From NCBI RefSeq assembly GCF_026012395.1, contig NZ_BRZA01000001.1:744001-808000 (forward strand): a stretch of 64,000 bases of DNA. The letters are read 5' to 3'. A program made the position numbers and the translations under genes. The stretch is from Lysinibacillus piscis. Lineage in GTDB: Bacteria > Bacillota > Bacilli > Bacillales_A > Planococcaceae. Numbering within the stretch: the first letter of the stretch is position 1; each line of letters starts with the position of its first letter. The notes under the pieces are model-generated. The model made no database searches. It worked only from the letters and a program-made list of their open reading frames with translations, and was not told where the DNA came from. Shown piece after piece: positions 44,277 through 53,342 of the stretch.

Positions 44277-44319
44277 AAAAGGCTGTTGGGAAAGTAAATT
44301 ACTTTCTCAACAGCCTTTT
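44277..44319. terminator. Bidirectional terminator between lipoprotein and MarR genes
   Basis: AAAAGGCTGTTGGGAAAGTAA and its near-exact complement (one G-U pair on the plus strand) almost meet, with T residues on both sides. Its right arm includes the last bases of the MarR gene. Confidence 0.85.
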
Positions 44320-44764
44320 AATAAGACAAATCTTTAATAGATAGACCTAGTTTTTTTAAGAGCGCAATCGCCTCATCTTTTTCTTCACTCGTTAAAGCAC
44401 TCATTAATTCATGTAAATGCTGCTCATGCTTCGGGAATAGCTCATCCATAAACGTAGAGCCTGCCTCTGTAATTTCAGCATATGTCACACGACGGTCTGA
44501 TGGACAAGACACACGTGATAAATAACCTCTTTTTTCAAGTTTATCAATGACATACGTGATAGAGCCACTTGCTAATAATATTTTATTGCCAATTTGCTGT
44601 AGTGGTTGTCGCCCTTTATGATAAAGCAACTCCAATACAGCAAATTCTGTAGGGTTTAACCCATTATTTTGAAAAAATTGATGTGTTACTTCATTAATGG
44701 CTTTATGTGCACGCGACAATACAATGTATAGTTTTAATGATTGTTTGATATCCTCTGATTTCAT
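44318..44764 (-). CDS. MarR-family transcriptional regulator, MhqR-like
   Basis: A 148-residue winged-helix regulator. The DNA-binding part includes NPTEFAVLELLYHKGRQPL, LLASGSITYVIDKLEKRGYL and the wing SCPSDRRVTYAEIT. It resembles B. subtilis MhqR (YkvE), which represses quinone-detoxifying genes, though this identity is only moderately supported. A single cysteine lies in the wing (VSCPSDRR). The ATG at 44764 follows AGAGGAAAAG; the longer frame to 44803 is not supported. No obvious target is adjacent. Confidence 0.85.
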   Translation of the reverse strand: MKSEDIKQSLKLYIVLSRAHKAINEVTHQFFQNNGLNPTEFAVLELLYHKGRQPLQQIGNKILLASGSITYVIDKLEKRGYLSRVSCPSDRRVTYAEITEAGSTFMDELFPKHEQHLHELMSALTSEEKDEAIALLKKLGLSIKDLSY

Positions 44765-44862
44765 GCTTCTTTTCCTCTCAATTCGCTCATCTATAAATGC
44801 CATTATAGCGATTTTAGAAAAGAATTGTCAAAAGTCGCAACATATTTCTTCATTTTTTCTTG

Positions 44863-46348
44863 TTATGTTAATAAATAAGCAGACTCATCCATAGAAATAT
44901 CAATTTTATTAAACGTACAGCTTGGGAAATACAATTGGAATGCTGTTCCCTTCTGTAGCTCACTATCCACACTAATAAAACCTTCATGGTCCTCGATTAC
45001 TTTCTTCACAAAGGCTAGTCCCAATCCAGTACCTGTCGATTTTGTTGTATAGAATGGCTGGAATAGATTTTGCAGTGTTTGGCTATCCATACCCATTCCT
45101 TCATCTTTGATTACTACTGTTACCATGGAACAATCTATCTTTTTCAATTCAACTGTAATGGTTCCACCAGTGTGCATTGACTCCATGGCATTTTTGATTA
45201 AATTAATAAATACTTGCTTCAGACGCCCACTATTGCCACCAATATATATGGGACTAGTTGCGGAATATTGAATCATAATATTTTTCATAATCGCATCTGG
45301 TAGCATAAATTCAATTACTTGCTTCATCAAGTAATCAAGCTCCACCAATTCAACTTTCATATTAGCTGGCTTAGATAATACTAGCAACTCTGATAAAATT
45401 TGATCCATGCGCTGTAGCTCAGTATCAATCACAGATAAATACATGAGTGACTCATTATCCGCATTCAGCTTAAGCAACTCTGTAAAACCTTTTAAAGATG
45501 TAATCGGATTTCTTATTTCATGTGCAATACTAGGCTGCCATTTGTCCAACAACATTTAAGGCTTGTTGATGCTCTATCTCATGCTCTAATTCCTTTTTCT
45601 CTGTTTCATCTTGAATGACTGTGACAATAATATTATTATATTCATCAAAAATGCTCGAAATTTGGTAGTAACAAATTTGGCGATTGGCTGTTTCATCTAC
45701 AACATGAATGCTCGCATGCTTCTCACCCATCAGCTTTGCAAGATATTCTGTAATTTGCTCCTTTTGAAGCGAAAAAGTATCGAATATATGCTGATGGGCT
45801 TTATTAAGTAGCTGTGATTTTTGAATTTTCAAATACATTTCAGCCTGATCGTTTAACATGCAAATAATACCGCTTGCATCACTAATAATAACGGCATATG
45901 GCAAATGATTATACGCATTAAATGTTGGTGCCGTTCTCTGTCTTTTATAGCCATATTGCTCATGTACAATACCGTAATGTAATTTTGAAATTTGTGCCAC
46001 AATTCTTCCTGTACGTGCTTCATATACACAGTGAAAAGATAGCATAACATATTCATTATCATCCGTTATAATATTAAAATTTTCCGTTAATTCTATGTCA
46101 TTTGATAAACGATTAACGAATTTCTCCCACTTTAAAGTGGATGGCTCGTCCATTATTAAACGATCCATGTAGGCAAAATTGGCATTAATAAGCTCAATTG
46201 CAGCCTCATTAGCAATTAAAATTTTTCCTAGTTTATTCAGTATAAGCGTTGGTGACGAAGTACTTTTCTCAAGATTTTCAAAACATTGATTAATATCATT
46301 TTGCTTCAACTTTCTCACCGAACCTTTCAAAGGAGTAAAAACTTTCAT
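44863..46348 (-). pseudogene. PAS histidine kinase (sporulation-kinase type) broken by a one-base insertion
   Basis: Two frames together make one kinase of about 495 residues. The upstream frame (46348-45530) has two PAS-like regions and a linker ending LNVVGQMAA, where a TAG stops it. The next frame continues with SIAHEIRNPITSLKGFTELL, the phosphorylation site of the same HisKA domain, then ATP-binding boxes NLIKNAMES, DEGMGMD and GTGLGLAFVKKV. Removing the single T at 45532 restores AASIAHEIRNP exactly. It resembles the Spo0A-phosphorelay kinases (KinA-E type). It may be a genuine pseudogene, a phase-variable gene or a sequencing error. Confidence 0.88.
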
Positions 46349-46522
46349 TTTTAAATCTTTATTATACTCTATGATAATTTTATTTTATTATTACAAAATT
46401 TAGTAAATTCAAGTATTTAAAATTATTTCATGAACTATTGACAAAATAAATAGGTAAAAAGGATTATATTGTATGATAGCTACTTGACTGCTACAATAAT
46501 ATGTTGAAAGGAAGATTATTGT

Positions 46523-48262
46523 ATGAATATTATTTTAACGACTTTAAATGCGAAATACATTCACACGAATTTAGCATTACGTTATTTAAAAGGTGCTGCA
46601 TTACCTGAATTTAATCCAATTATTGCAGAATATACGATTAAAGACCCTGCATTTAACATTGTAGCAGATTTGTTTCAAAAAAATCCAGATATTGTTGGAT
46701 TCAGTTGTTATATTTGGAATATCGAAGAAACTCTTCATGTTGTCAAAATGTTAAAAACGGTTTGCCCACATGTCAAAATCATATTGGGTGGTCCAGAAGT
46801 ATCTTACGATGTACATCATTGGCTACGTCGTATGGAGGAAGTTGATTTTATTGTTATGGGTGAAGGCGAAACATCCTTCAAGCAATTGCTACGTCATTTA
46901 GCTGGTGAAATTGCATTAGAAGATGTACCTGGCATCTGTTATTTAGAAGACAATAAAGTGAAAATTCATATGCAACCTCCTAAAATTGATTTACGAGAAT
47001 TGCCTAGCCCATTTCGCTTTGAAGAGGATTTACCACATTTGGGTAAACGAATTCAATATATCGAAACAAGCCGTGGCTGTCCCTTTAGCTGTCAATTTTG
47101 CTTATCTTCTATCGAGGTAGGTGTACGCTATTTCCATCGTGAAAAAATAAAAGAAGATATCCGTTTTTTAATGGACCATGGCGCTCGTACTATCAAATTT
47201 GTTGACCGTACCTTCAATATTAGCCGCAGCTATGCTATGGAAATGTTCCAATTTTTAATTGACGAGCATCAACCTAATGTCGTGTTTCAATTTGAAATTA
47301 CAGCAGATATTATGCGCCCCGAAGTCATTCAATTTTTAAATGACAATGCACCAAAAGGGTTATTCCGCTTTGAAATCGGTGTACAGTCTACGAATGACTT
47401 AACCAATACACTCGTTAAACGTCGCCAAAATTTCGACAAGCTCAAACGTACAGTGACAATGGTCAAGGATGGTGGAAAAATCGACCAGCATTTAGACTTA
47501 ATCGCTGGTTTACCTGAAGAAGATTACCAAAGCTTCCGTCAAACATTTAACGATGTTTTCGCCATGCGCCCTGAAGAATTACAGCTTGGCTTCTTAAAAT
47601 TACTGCGAGGCACAGGACTGCGTTTAGAGGCTGAGAAATTTGGTTACACCTATGTCGATATAGCACCTTATGAAATTTTCTCAAATAATATGTTAACTTT
47701 TGACGAAATTGTGCGTATCAAGCATGCAGAGGATGTTTTAGAGAAATATTGGAATGCCCATCGCATGGATTATACGATTGAATATTTAGTGACAGAAGTA
47801 TTTGAAACACCTTTTGATTTTTTCCAAAATTTCGGAACGTATTGGGAAACAAAAGGTTGGTCACGTATTGGTCATCAGCTTGAGGATTTATTCCGTCGAT
47901 TATTAGATTTCTTAGAAACAGTAGAAGGTGCTAATTTAGCGATTATTCAAAGTTTAATGCAGCTTGATTATTTGGCAGCCCAACAATTCCAACCCCGTAA
48001 ATTATGGTGGGAAGAACGTCCAACACTGGAACAACAAAAGACAATCTACAATGCTTTACGTGAAAATCCGACAATTGCTGGACAAGAATTTGCCGATTTC
48101 AACTTATCAGAAAAAGAGCTATTTAAGCATACACTCGTTGTGCCACACCATTTTGACTATACTAATTTTACAAAAGGTCGAATTGTGCCAAATGCAGGCT
48201 ATCTACTCGCCTATTTCCGTCAAGGTCAACAGCCATATTTCGCCACATTACAAATGAATTAA
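46523..48262 (+). CDS. B12-binding radical SAM protein
   Basis: A 579-residue enzyme. The N-terminal domain is of the cobalamin-binding type (about 1-140: DIVGFSCYIWN, ILGGPEVSYD, VMGEGE), and the radical SAM domain (about 175-380) has the cluster motif CPFSCQFC. The C-terminal part is DUF4080-like. Proteins of this kind use SAM, an iron-sulfur cluster and often cobalamin; the reaction here is unknown. GAAAGGAAG precedes the ATG. The gene stands alone with its own terminator. Confidence 0.92.
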   Translation: MNIILTTLNAKYIHTNLALRYLKGAALPEFNPIIAEYTIKDPAFNIVADLFQKNPDIVGFSCYIWNIEETLHVVKMLKTVCPHVKIILGGPEVSYDVHHWLRRMEEVDFIVMGEGETSFKQLLRHLAGEIALEDVPGICYLEDNKVKIHMQPPKIDLRELPSPFRFEEDLPHLGKRIQYIETSRGCPFSCQFCLSSIEVGVRYFHREKIKEDIRFLMDHGARTIKFVDRTFNISRSYAMEMFQFLIDEHQPNVVFQFEITADIMRPEVIQFLNDNAPKGLFRFEIGVQSTNDLTNTLVKRRQNFDKLKRTVTMVKDGGKIDQHLDLIAGLPEEDYQSFRQTFNDVFAMRPEELQLGFLKLLRGTGLRLEAEKFGYTYVDIAPYEIFSNNMLTFDEIVRIKHAEDVLEKYWNAHRMDYTIEYLVTEVFETPFDFFQNFGTYWETKGWSRIGHQLEDLFRRLLDFLETVEGANLAIIQSLMQLDYLAAQQFQPRKLWWEERPTLEQQKTIYNALRENPTIAGQEFADFNLSEKELFKHTLVVPHHFDYTNFTKGRIVPNAGYLLAYFRQGQQPYFATLQMN

Positions 48263-48273
48263 TTGACTAAATT

Positions 48274-48300
48274 CCTGTGAACAATCGTCACAGGGATTTT
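48274..48300 (+). terminator. Terminator of the radical SAM gene
   Basis: CCTGTGA (48274-48280) and TCACAGG (48288-48294) form a seven-bp stem followed, after a short GA, by a T-tract. Confidence 0.8.
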
Positions 48301-48366
48301 TTATCTTATCGGTGGTACATGTTATGGATATTGAAAATTCTTATTCCATTTCTTCCAAATATTATA

Positions 48367-48419
48367 TTGACATTCATTTAAGACGTTTGTATTATATAAT
48401 TAATACAAACGTCTTAAAT
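48367..48419 (+). promoter_or_regulatory. Promoter and large palindromic operator of the BlaI/M56 genes
   Basis: TTGACA (48367-48372), 17 bases and TATTAT (48390-48395) form the promoter. The -10 box and downstream DNA are covered by a perfect 19-bp inverted repeat (48376-48394 and 48401-48419) around a six-base TATAAT centre. The right arm ends at the AGGAG ribosome site. This placement is ideal for autorepression by the BlaI-type protein encoded next. Confidence 0.75.
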
Positions 48420-48435
48420 AGGAGTGGATGCTATT

Positions 48436-48804
48436 ATGAAAAGATTACCTGAAACAGAATTTAAAATTATGAAAATTGTTTGGGAAAGCTCACCTCCCAT
48501 CACAACAAGCTTCATAATGGAAAAGGTCGGCAATGAGAGTGGATGGAAGATTCAAACCGTTGTATCCCTTATGAACAGGTTAATAGAACGCGGATTTCTT
48601 CGTAGTGAGAAAAGAGGAAAAGAGCGATTGTATTATCCATTAGTAGAAGAAAATGAATACTTACAATTTGAAACAACTCATTTTATGAAACTCTACCATA
48701 AAAACTCTTTTATGAATTTAGTAGGCACGCTTTATAAGGCCGATACCATTTCTGATGAAGATTTAAATTCTTTGCTTAAATGGGTAGAAGAAAAGGAGGA
48801 TTAG
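48436..48804 (+). CDS. BlaI/MecI-family transcriptional repressor
   Basis: A 122-residue winged-helix repressor: MKRLPETEFKIMKIVWE at the start, recognition region WKIQTVVSLMNRLIERGFL and wing RGKERLYYPLV, all typical of BlaI/MecI/CopY. The ATG at 48436 is taken because the in-frame GTG at 48424 overlaps the ribosome site. In this family the partner M56 protease, encoded directly downstream, triggers cleavage of the repressor. Its palindromic operator lies upstream. Confidence 0.93.
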   Translation: MKRLPETEFKIMKIVWESSPPITTSFIMEKVGNESGWKIQTVVSLMNRLIERGFLRSEKRGKERLYYPLVEENEYLQFETTHFMKLYHKNSFMNLVGTLYKADTISDEDLNSLLKWVEEKED

Positions 48805-48805
48805 T

Positions 48806-50344
48806 ATGCAAAGTATCATGGTTGGTTTGTTATTTAGAACTGTAGTAATGACTGTTATTGGATTACTTTTTATGAGTATCACACCTATCCTTTTAAAAAG
48901 ATATCGTGCTAAATGGCTCTATTATGGTTGGCTTAGCATTCTCTTAGGATTTATTTTTCCCTTTACATTCAATAGTACAACTAAGTTTGTCCAACTAACA
49001 GAACTAGAACCAGTACCATCTAAATCAGTCCTTGTACCAGCTACCAGTAGTAAAATAACGCTTATATCTTCCTCTGTAGAAACAGTGGCAACACTTTCTA
49101 TATGGCAACTAGGAGCAATACTATGGATTATAGGAATCATTGTATTTGTGGTCATTCATCTTATACGACATTATCGTTTTCTAAGAACGGTTAACCGATG
49201 GGGACAAACCTTAACTGCATCTAGCACCCTTCATTTGCTTGAACAAGTGAAAAAGGAGCTGCATATTAACAAAGAGATTACCTTAAAAGAATCTCATTGT
49301 ATCCATTCACCTATGTTAGTCGGATTTTTCAAACATACGATTTGGCTGCCTAGTAATGACTATCAAGAAGCCGAGTTACACATGATCATCAAACATGAGT
49401 TAGTCCATTTGAAACGACAAGATTTATGGTATAAAGCCTTTGTATTATTCGTTCGTAGTATTCACTGGTTTAATCCACTGTTTTACCTATTTGCTAGAGA
49501 ATTGGACAACCTTTGTGAACTTTCCTGTGATGCGGCGGCGACAAAAAATGCAACGATTGAATCAAAAAAAACGTACAGTCAAACGATACTGCGTACTGAA
49601 CAGCTAAAAAGAGCGACTAGTGTCTTTTCTACAAATTTTATAGGTAGCACACAAGGTTTAAAAAAGAGAATAGTTTCCATTATGGATACGAGCAAAAAAA
49701 AATCAGGTATTATGATACTGGTACTACTGATGCTCTTTACAACAAGTGGCATAATGGCTAGTTCCGTTTTCGCTATCTCCAGTAAACCTCTAAATTATTT
49801 AGACGACACATTTATGAAAGACTCTATTTTAAAAGGAGCATCTAGAGGTAACTTTGCAACAGATAAATTCATTATTTATCCAAAGAATATGGTGGATAGA
49901 AAAGCTGTACCACATGAGCCTACTATCAACAAAAAGCTCTACCATGATGTGACACCAGGTGCAGTTGCGACTGAAGCAAGATACCACTATCCAATCGAAA
50001 TTATACATGAGCAATATGAGGAAAAATATACAACAGTCATCAATATTGAATATGATTATGAACTACTTGCACCAATCGAATATGATGAACTCAATGCACT
50101 TATTGAAGCCTATTTGTTACCTTTTAACGAGTTGAAATCTATACCATTTAAAGATTTCACCAAACCAAACTACTTGGAAAGTAAATTAAAAGCTTATGTA
50201 CGGGATATTGATAAAAAGAATACAGATGAACGAGTAGAATTTACATTTCGTTTTACTGGCTGGGTAACCAACAATAATCATCTACCCTTTCCAAGCTTGA
50301 ACCCTATAGGTACTACACCGCGTTATATGAAATCTACACCATAG
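48806..50344 (+). CDS. BlaR1-like M56 membrane metalloprotease
   Basis: A 512-residue sensor protease with hydrophobic segments at about 3-28, 38-54, 98-120, 208-228 and 303-325. The zinc site is HELVH (197-201) with a downstream ELSCD motif whose Glu238 is the likely third ligand. The extracellular C-terminal part (about 326-512) is not a penicillin-binding domain, so beta-lactam sensing is unlikely and the signal is unknown. It begins one base after the repressor stop, with AAAAGGAGG inside the repressor end. It probably cleaves the BlaI-type protein on sensing its signal. Confidence 0.92.
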   Translation: MQSIMVGLLFRTVVMTVIGLLFMSITPILLKRYRAKWLYYGWLSILLGFIFPFTFNSTTKFVQLTELEPVPSKSVLVPATSSKITLISSSVETVATLSIWQLGAILWIIGIIVFVVIHLIRHYRFLRTVNRWGQTLTASSTLHLLEQVKKELHINKEITLKESHCIHSPMLVGFFKHTIWLPSNDYQEAELHMIIKHELVHLKRQDLWYKAFVLFVRSIHWFNPLFYLFARELDNLCELSCDAAATKNATIESKKTYSQTILRTEQLKRATSVFSTNFIGSTQGLKKRIVSIMDTSKKKSGIMILVLLMLFTTSGIMASSVFAISSKPLNYLDDTFMKDSILKGASRGNFATDKFIIYPKNMVDRKAVPHEPTINKKLYHDVTPGAVATEARYHYPIEIIHEQYEEKYTTVINIEYDYELLAPIEYDELNALIEAYLLPFNELKSIPFKDFTKPNYLESKLKAYVRDIDKKNTDERVEFTFRFTGWVTNNNHLPFPSLNPIGTTPRYMKSTP

Positions 50345-50481
50345 TAATTCCAATGCAGTTTTCTCTCTTATACTAATAAATCACTTATACTATCGCATAC
50401 AGCAAGATTTACTTTAAGGATGTGATGGCTACTTCAAAATCGAAGTAATTATTGAAAAAATGAAAAGAGAGGAATTTAACA

Positions 50482-50979
50482 ATGAAAAAATGGATACTAA
50501 GTATATTGACAATGATTTTATGTATGGTAACACCAGTTGCTGCTTTTGCACAAAATACAGAAACTGAAGAATTCTCAGAAGAAGGTTTCCACCTCACACT
50601 TGATGCTACAGACACTTCCGAGCAAGTTTACGAAATCAACGGGATTGAATTTAGAGTTCTTCCAACATTAACTCAAGCACAAATACCTGCATCTAAGACT
50701 GTTATAATGACTGACCTTTATAATAACGCTAACCTTGGTACAATGTTCATAACTGCAACATGTATATCTGATGGCAAAATAGTAGGTGCTACAAGTTATT
50801 CATCTAAGATAATTAATAAACCCACTTCTTCGGATTTGAAAGTAACAGGAACTACTGTTACTAATAATAACACTGTTATGTTAAGGGTTAACTCTAGTGT
50901 ATCGTATACTAGTTCAACAGGAACAGCAAGCGGAGGCACCATCACTATGTATGTGTATGCTAACGGCGTTTATAACTAA
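50482..50979 (+). CDS. Small secreted protein of unknown family
   Basis: A 165-residue exported protein. The signal peptide is clear (MKKWILSILTMILCMV... cleaved after AFA, about residue 23). The mature part is rich in T, S, N and V with beta-strand periodicity and one cysteine. AGAGGAA precedes the ATG. It lies 137 bases after the M56 gene on the same strand and ends at a terminator. It may be the product controlled by, or the ligand of, the BlaI/M56 pair, but this is inference only. Confidence 0.78.
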   Translation: MKKWILSILTMILCMVTPVAAFAQNTETEEFSEEGFHLTLDATDTSEQVYEINGIEFRVLPTLTQAQIPASKTVIMTDLYNNANLGTMFITATCISDGKIVGATSYSSKIINKPTSSDLKVTGTTVTNNNTVMLRVNSSVSYTSSTGTASGGTITMYVYANGVYN

Positions 50980-50987
50980 TCGAATAC

Positions 50988-51027
50988 AAAATGCTGAAGC
51001 GTTAGTAAATCAACGTTTCAGCATTTT
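50988..51027 (+). terminator. Terminator after the secreted protein gene
   Basis: AAAATGCTGAAGCGTT pairs with AACGTTTCAGCATTTT (one G-U pair) and is followed by T residues. It may also serve the convergent potassium transporter gene. Confidence 0.88.
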
Positions 51028-51053
51028 TCATTTTCAATAATTCTCAAAATAAT

Positions 51054-52409
51054 CTATCCGATAATAACACGTTCTTTTGGATAATGATAATTTGGTTTTT
51101 TGCCTCTTCCACCGCCACCAAGCGTATAAAGGAATGAGATGAGCCCTACACGTCCAACAAACATGAGCAAAATAATAATCAATTTGCCAACAACAGACAA
51201 ATCAGATGTAATCCCTAAAGACATTCCACACGTTCCGAACGCCGATGTAATCTCAAAAATAATTTGAATTAATGTGGCATGTGACTCGGTAACAAGTAGA
51301 ATCATCGTTGCTGTTAATACCATAAAGAAGGCAAGGAAAATAACGACAAACGAACGGAATACATCAATTAAATGAATTTCCCGCCCAAATATTTGAATAT
51401 CCTCTTTCCCTCTTGCAAAAGTAATTAAAAATAAAATGGCAATGGCAAATGTCGTTGTTCGAATTCCCCCACCTACTGAACTTGGAGAAGAACCAATGAA
51501 CATTAAAAAACTCATAAAAACATCAGTTGCTTCACTAAATGTTGTAACATCGTATGTTGTTAACCCTGCGGATCTTGTCGAAACAGAGTGAAACATAGCA
51601 GAAAATAGCGCTTCATGCCATGACATTTCTTTAAAAGAGTGAAAAGATTCCAATACTAAAATGACGATGGCTCCGACGACAAATAATAATGCATACGTTA
51701 CCGTTGTAATTTTAGTAAATAAACTGAAGCGAAAATTTGTACGGCGGTGTAATAAAAAGCTTTTCACTTCGATTAATACTGGGAAACCAATTGCTCCTAA
51801 TACAATAAGAACCATTGTAATAAACTGCACAAAATAATCATTATGGAATGGCAATAAGCTCATTCCTGTAATATCAAAACCACCATTTGTTGTAGCAGAA
51901 ATAGAGGCAAACACACCATGAAATAAGGCCTCTTTCCATGTATCAAAATAGTTCAAAAAGTGGATAGTGAGAATGAGCGCGCCTATGACTTCAATCCCGA
52001 TTAAAATTTTTAATATTTCACGTATTAAGTACACAACACCTGATAAATTATATTGATTATGATCAATCATAATCAATTGACGTTCACGCATACCAATTTT
52101 TTTCCCTACAAGCAACCAAACAAACGTACCAAGTGACATAATACCAATTGCTCCAAGTTGTAAAATAATTAACAGCATGACCATACCCAATGTTGTATAA
52201 CTCTCTGCAATATTGATAGTCGTCAAACCTGTTACACTTACAGCACTAACCGCTGTAAATAAACTATCCAATAATGAAACCTCTATTCCTGGTCTATGTA
52301 CCCAAGGAAGTCTTAGTAATAGGAAGGAAATAGCAATGGCTATAAAATAATAGGAAACCAGCACTTGAAAGGGTGTAACAAGTCTGCTCGTTGTTTTTTT
52401 CCAAGGCAC
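51054..52409 (-). CDS. Potassium uptake channel subunit, KtrB/KtrD (TrkH) family
   Basis: A membrane protein of about 451 residues with four repeated M1-P-M2 units. Pore regions carry the selectivity-filter pattern: AVSVTGLTT, ATTNGGFD, STRSAGLTT and FGTCGMSLG. It conducts potassium and needs a cytoplasmic RCK ring; the only one seen here is KtrC at 4318-4983. The ATG at 52418 is one base from GGGAGG, too close, so the GTG at 52409 is preferred. It may be KtrD, but KtrB and KtrD are hard to tell apart by eye. Confidence 0.9.
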   Translation of the reverse strand: MPWKKTTSRLVTPFQVLVSYYFIAIAISFLLLRLPWVHRPGIEVSLLDSLFTAVSAVSVTGLTTINIAESYTTLGMVMLLIILQLGAIGIMSLGTFVWLLVGKKIGMRERQLIMIDHNQYNLSGVVYLIREILKILIGIEVIGALILTIHFLNYFDTWKEALFHGVFASISATTNGGFDITGMSLLPFHNDYFVQFITMVLIVLGAIGFPVLIEVKSFLLHRRTNFRFSLFTKITTVTYALLFVVGAIVILVLESFHSFKEMSWHEALFSAMFHSVSTRSAGLTTYDVTTFSEATDVFMSFLMFIGSSPSSVGGGIRTTTFAIAILFLITFARGKEDIQIFGREIHLIDVFRSFVVIFLAFFMVLTATMILLVTESHATLIQIIFEITSAFGTCGMSLGITSDLSVVGKLIIILLMFVGRVGLISFLYTLGGGGRGKKPNYHYPKERVIIG

Positions 52410-52497
52410 TTTTATCATTCCTCCCTTTCATGATTAATTACTTTGATTCAATTAGTATAAGAAAATCCAGCAAGAAAAGAAAGTAGAATCAAAAATT

Positions 52498-53262
52498 CTA
52501 TTCTTTCTTATTATTCGCGCGAACTCCAAATAAATAGCCGAGGAAGGCTATCGCTAGTAAGACAATCCAAAATGTTAATTCCCATGCTGTGGAATGCGGA
52601 AATTCTGTTGGTAAAATCCCTACTTTTTCATGTGATAAAGTTAATACAACTAATTTCACACCAACCCAACCGACAATTAAAAATGCAGCTGTTTCTAATG
52701 ACGGATATTTATTTAAAATCTTCACAAACCATTGTGCTGCAAAACGCATCATAATGACTCCGATAAAGCCCCCAACTAACATGACGGTAAATTGTCCACC
52801 ATTAATACCACCAATTTGAAAATCGCCTAGCTTTGGTAATGTTACGGCAATTGCAACGGCAGCTAGCATGGAATCAATGGCAAATGCAATGTCTGCCACT
52901 TCGACTTTTAACACCGTCATCCAAAAACCAGAACCTTTTTTAGCCGTTTTCTCTGTAGTTTGTTCTTCCTCATCGTCTTTATGACGCAAATCATAAATAT
53001 TTTTAGCTGACATAAATAATAAATAAGCTGCCCCTACCGCTTGAATTTGCCAATAGTTCACTAATATCGTAATAACGAATAAGGCTGAAAAGCGGAATAT
53101 CAGTGCGCCGAATAAACCATAAAATAATGCTTTTTTCTGTAGCTTCTCTGGTAAATGTTTCACCATAACCGCCATAACGACTGCATTATCTGCTGCTAAC
53201 AAACCTTCTAAGACGACGAGTACAATTAATACCCAACCATATTGCAATAAAATGGCTTCCAT
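52498..53262 (-). CDS. TerC-family membrane protein (YkoY/MeeY-like)
   Basis: A 254-residue membrane protein with about seven hydrophobic segments and the TerC metal-site residues in GLLAADNAVVMAVMV and VEVADIAFAIDSMLAA. B. subtilis relatives (YkoY/MeeY, YceF/MeeF) supply manganese to secreted enzymes. RBS AGAGAGGT precedes the ATG. The 80 bases before it contain only the prfC terminator, so there is no room for a yybP-ykoY manganese riboswitch. Confidence 0.9.
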   Translation of the reverse strand: MEAILLQYGWVLIVLVVLEGLLAADNAVVMAVMVKHLPEKLQKKALFYGLFGALIFRFSALFVITILVNYWQIQAVGAAYLLFMSAKNIYDLRHKDDEEEQTTEKTAKKGSGFWMTVLKVEVADIAFAIDSMLAAVAIAVTLPKLGDFQIGGINGGQFTVMLVGGFIGVIMMRFAAQWFVKILNKYPSLETAAFLIVGWVGVKLVVLTLSHEKVGILPTEFPHSTAWELTFWIVLLAIAFLGYLFGVRANNKKE

Positions 53263-53304
53263 TCATACTACCTCTCTTCTATATTGAGCCTATTTGATGA
53301 TAAA

Positions 53305-53338
53305 AAACACGAACTGCCAATAAAGGCAACCCGTGTTT
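53305..53338 (-). terminator. Terminator of prfC
   Basis: AAACACG/CGTGTTT (53305-53311, 53332-53338) with an inner TGCC/GGCA pairing, followed on the minus strand by TTTTTTA. It lies between prfC and the TerC gene. Confidence 0.8.
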
Positions 53339-53342
53339 CTTG

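Noticed and set aside
53263-53342. Possible yybP-ykoY manganese riboswitch before the TerC-family gene
   Set aside because: Only about 80 bases are available and they hold the prfC terminator.
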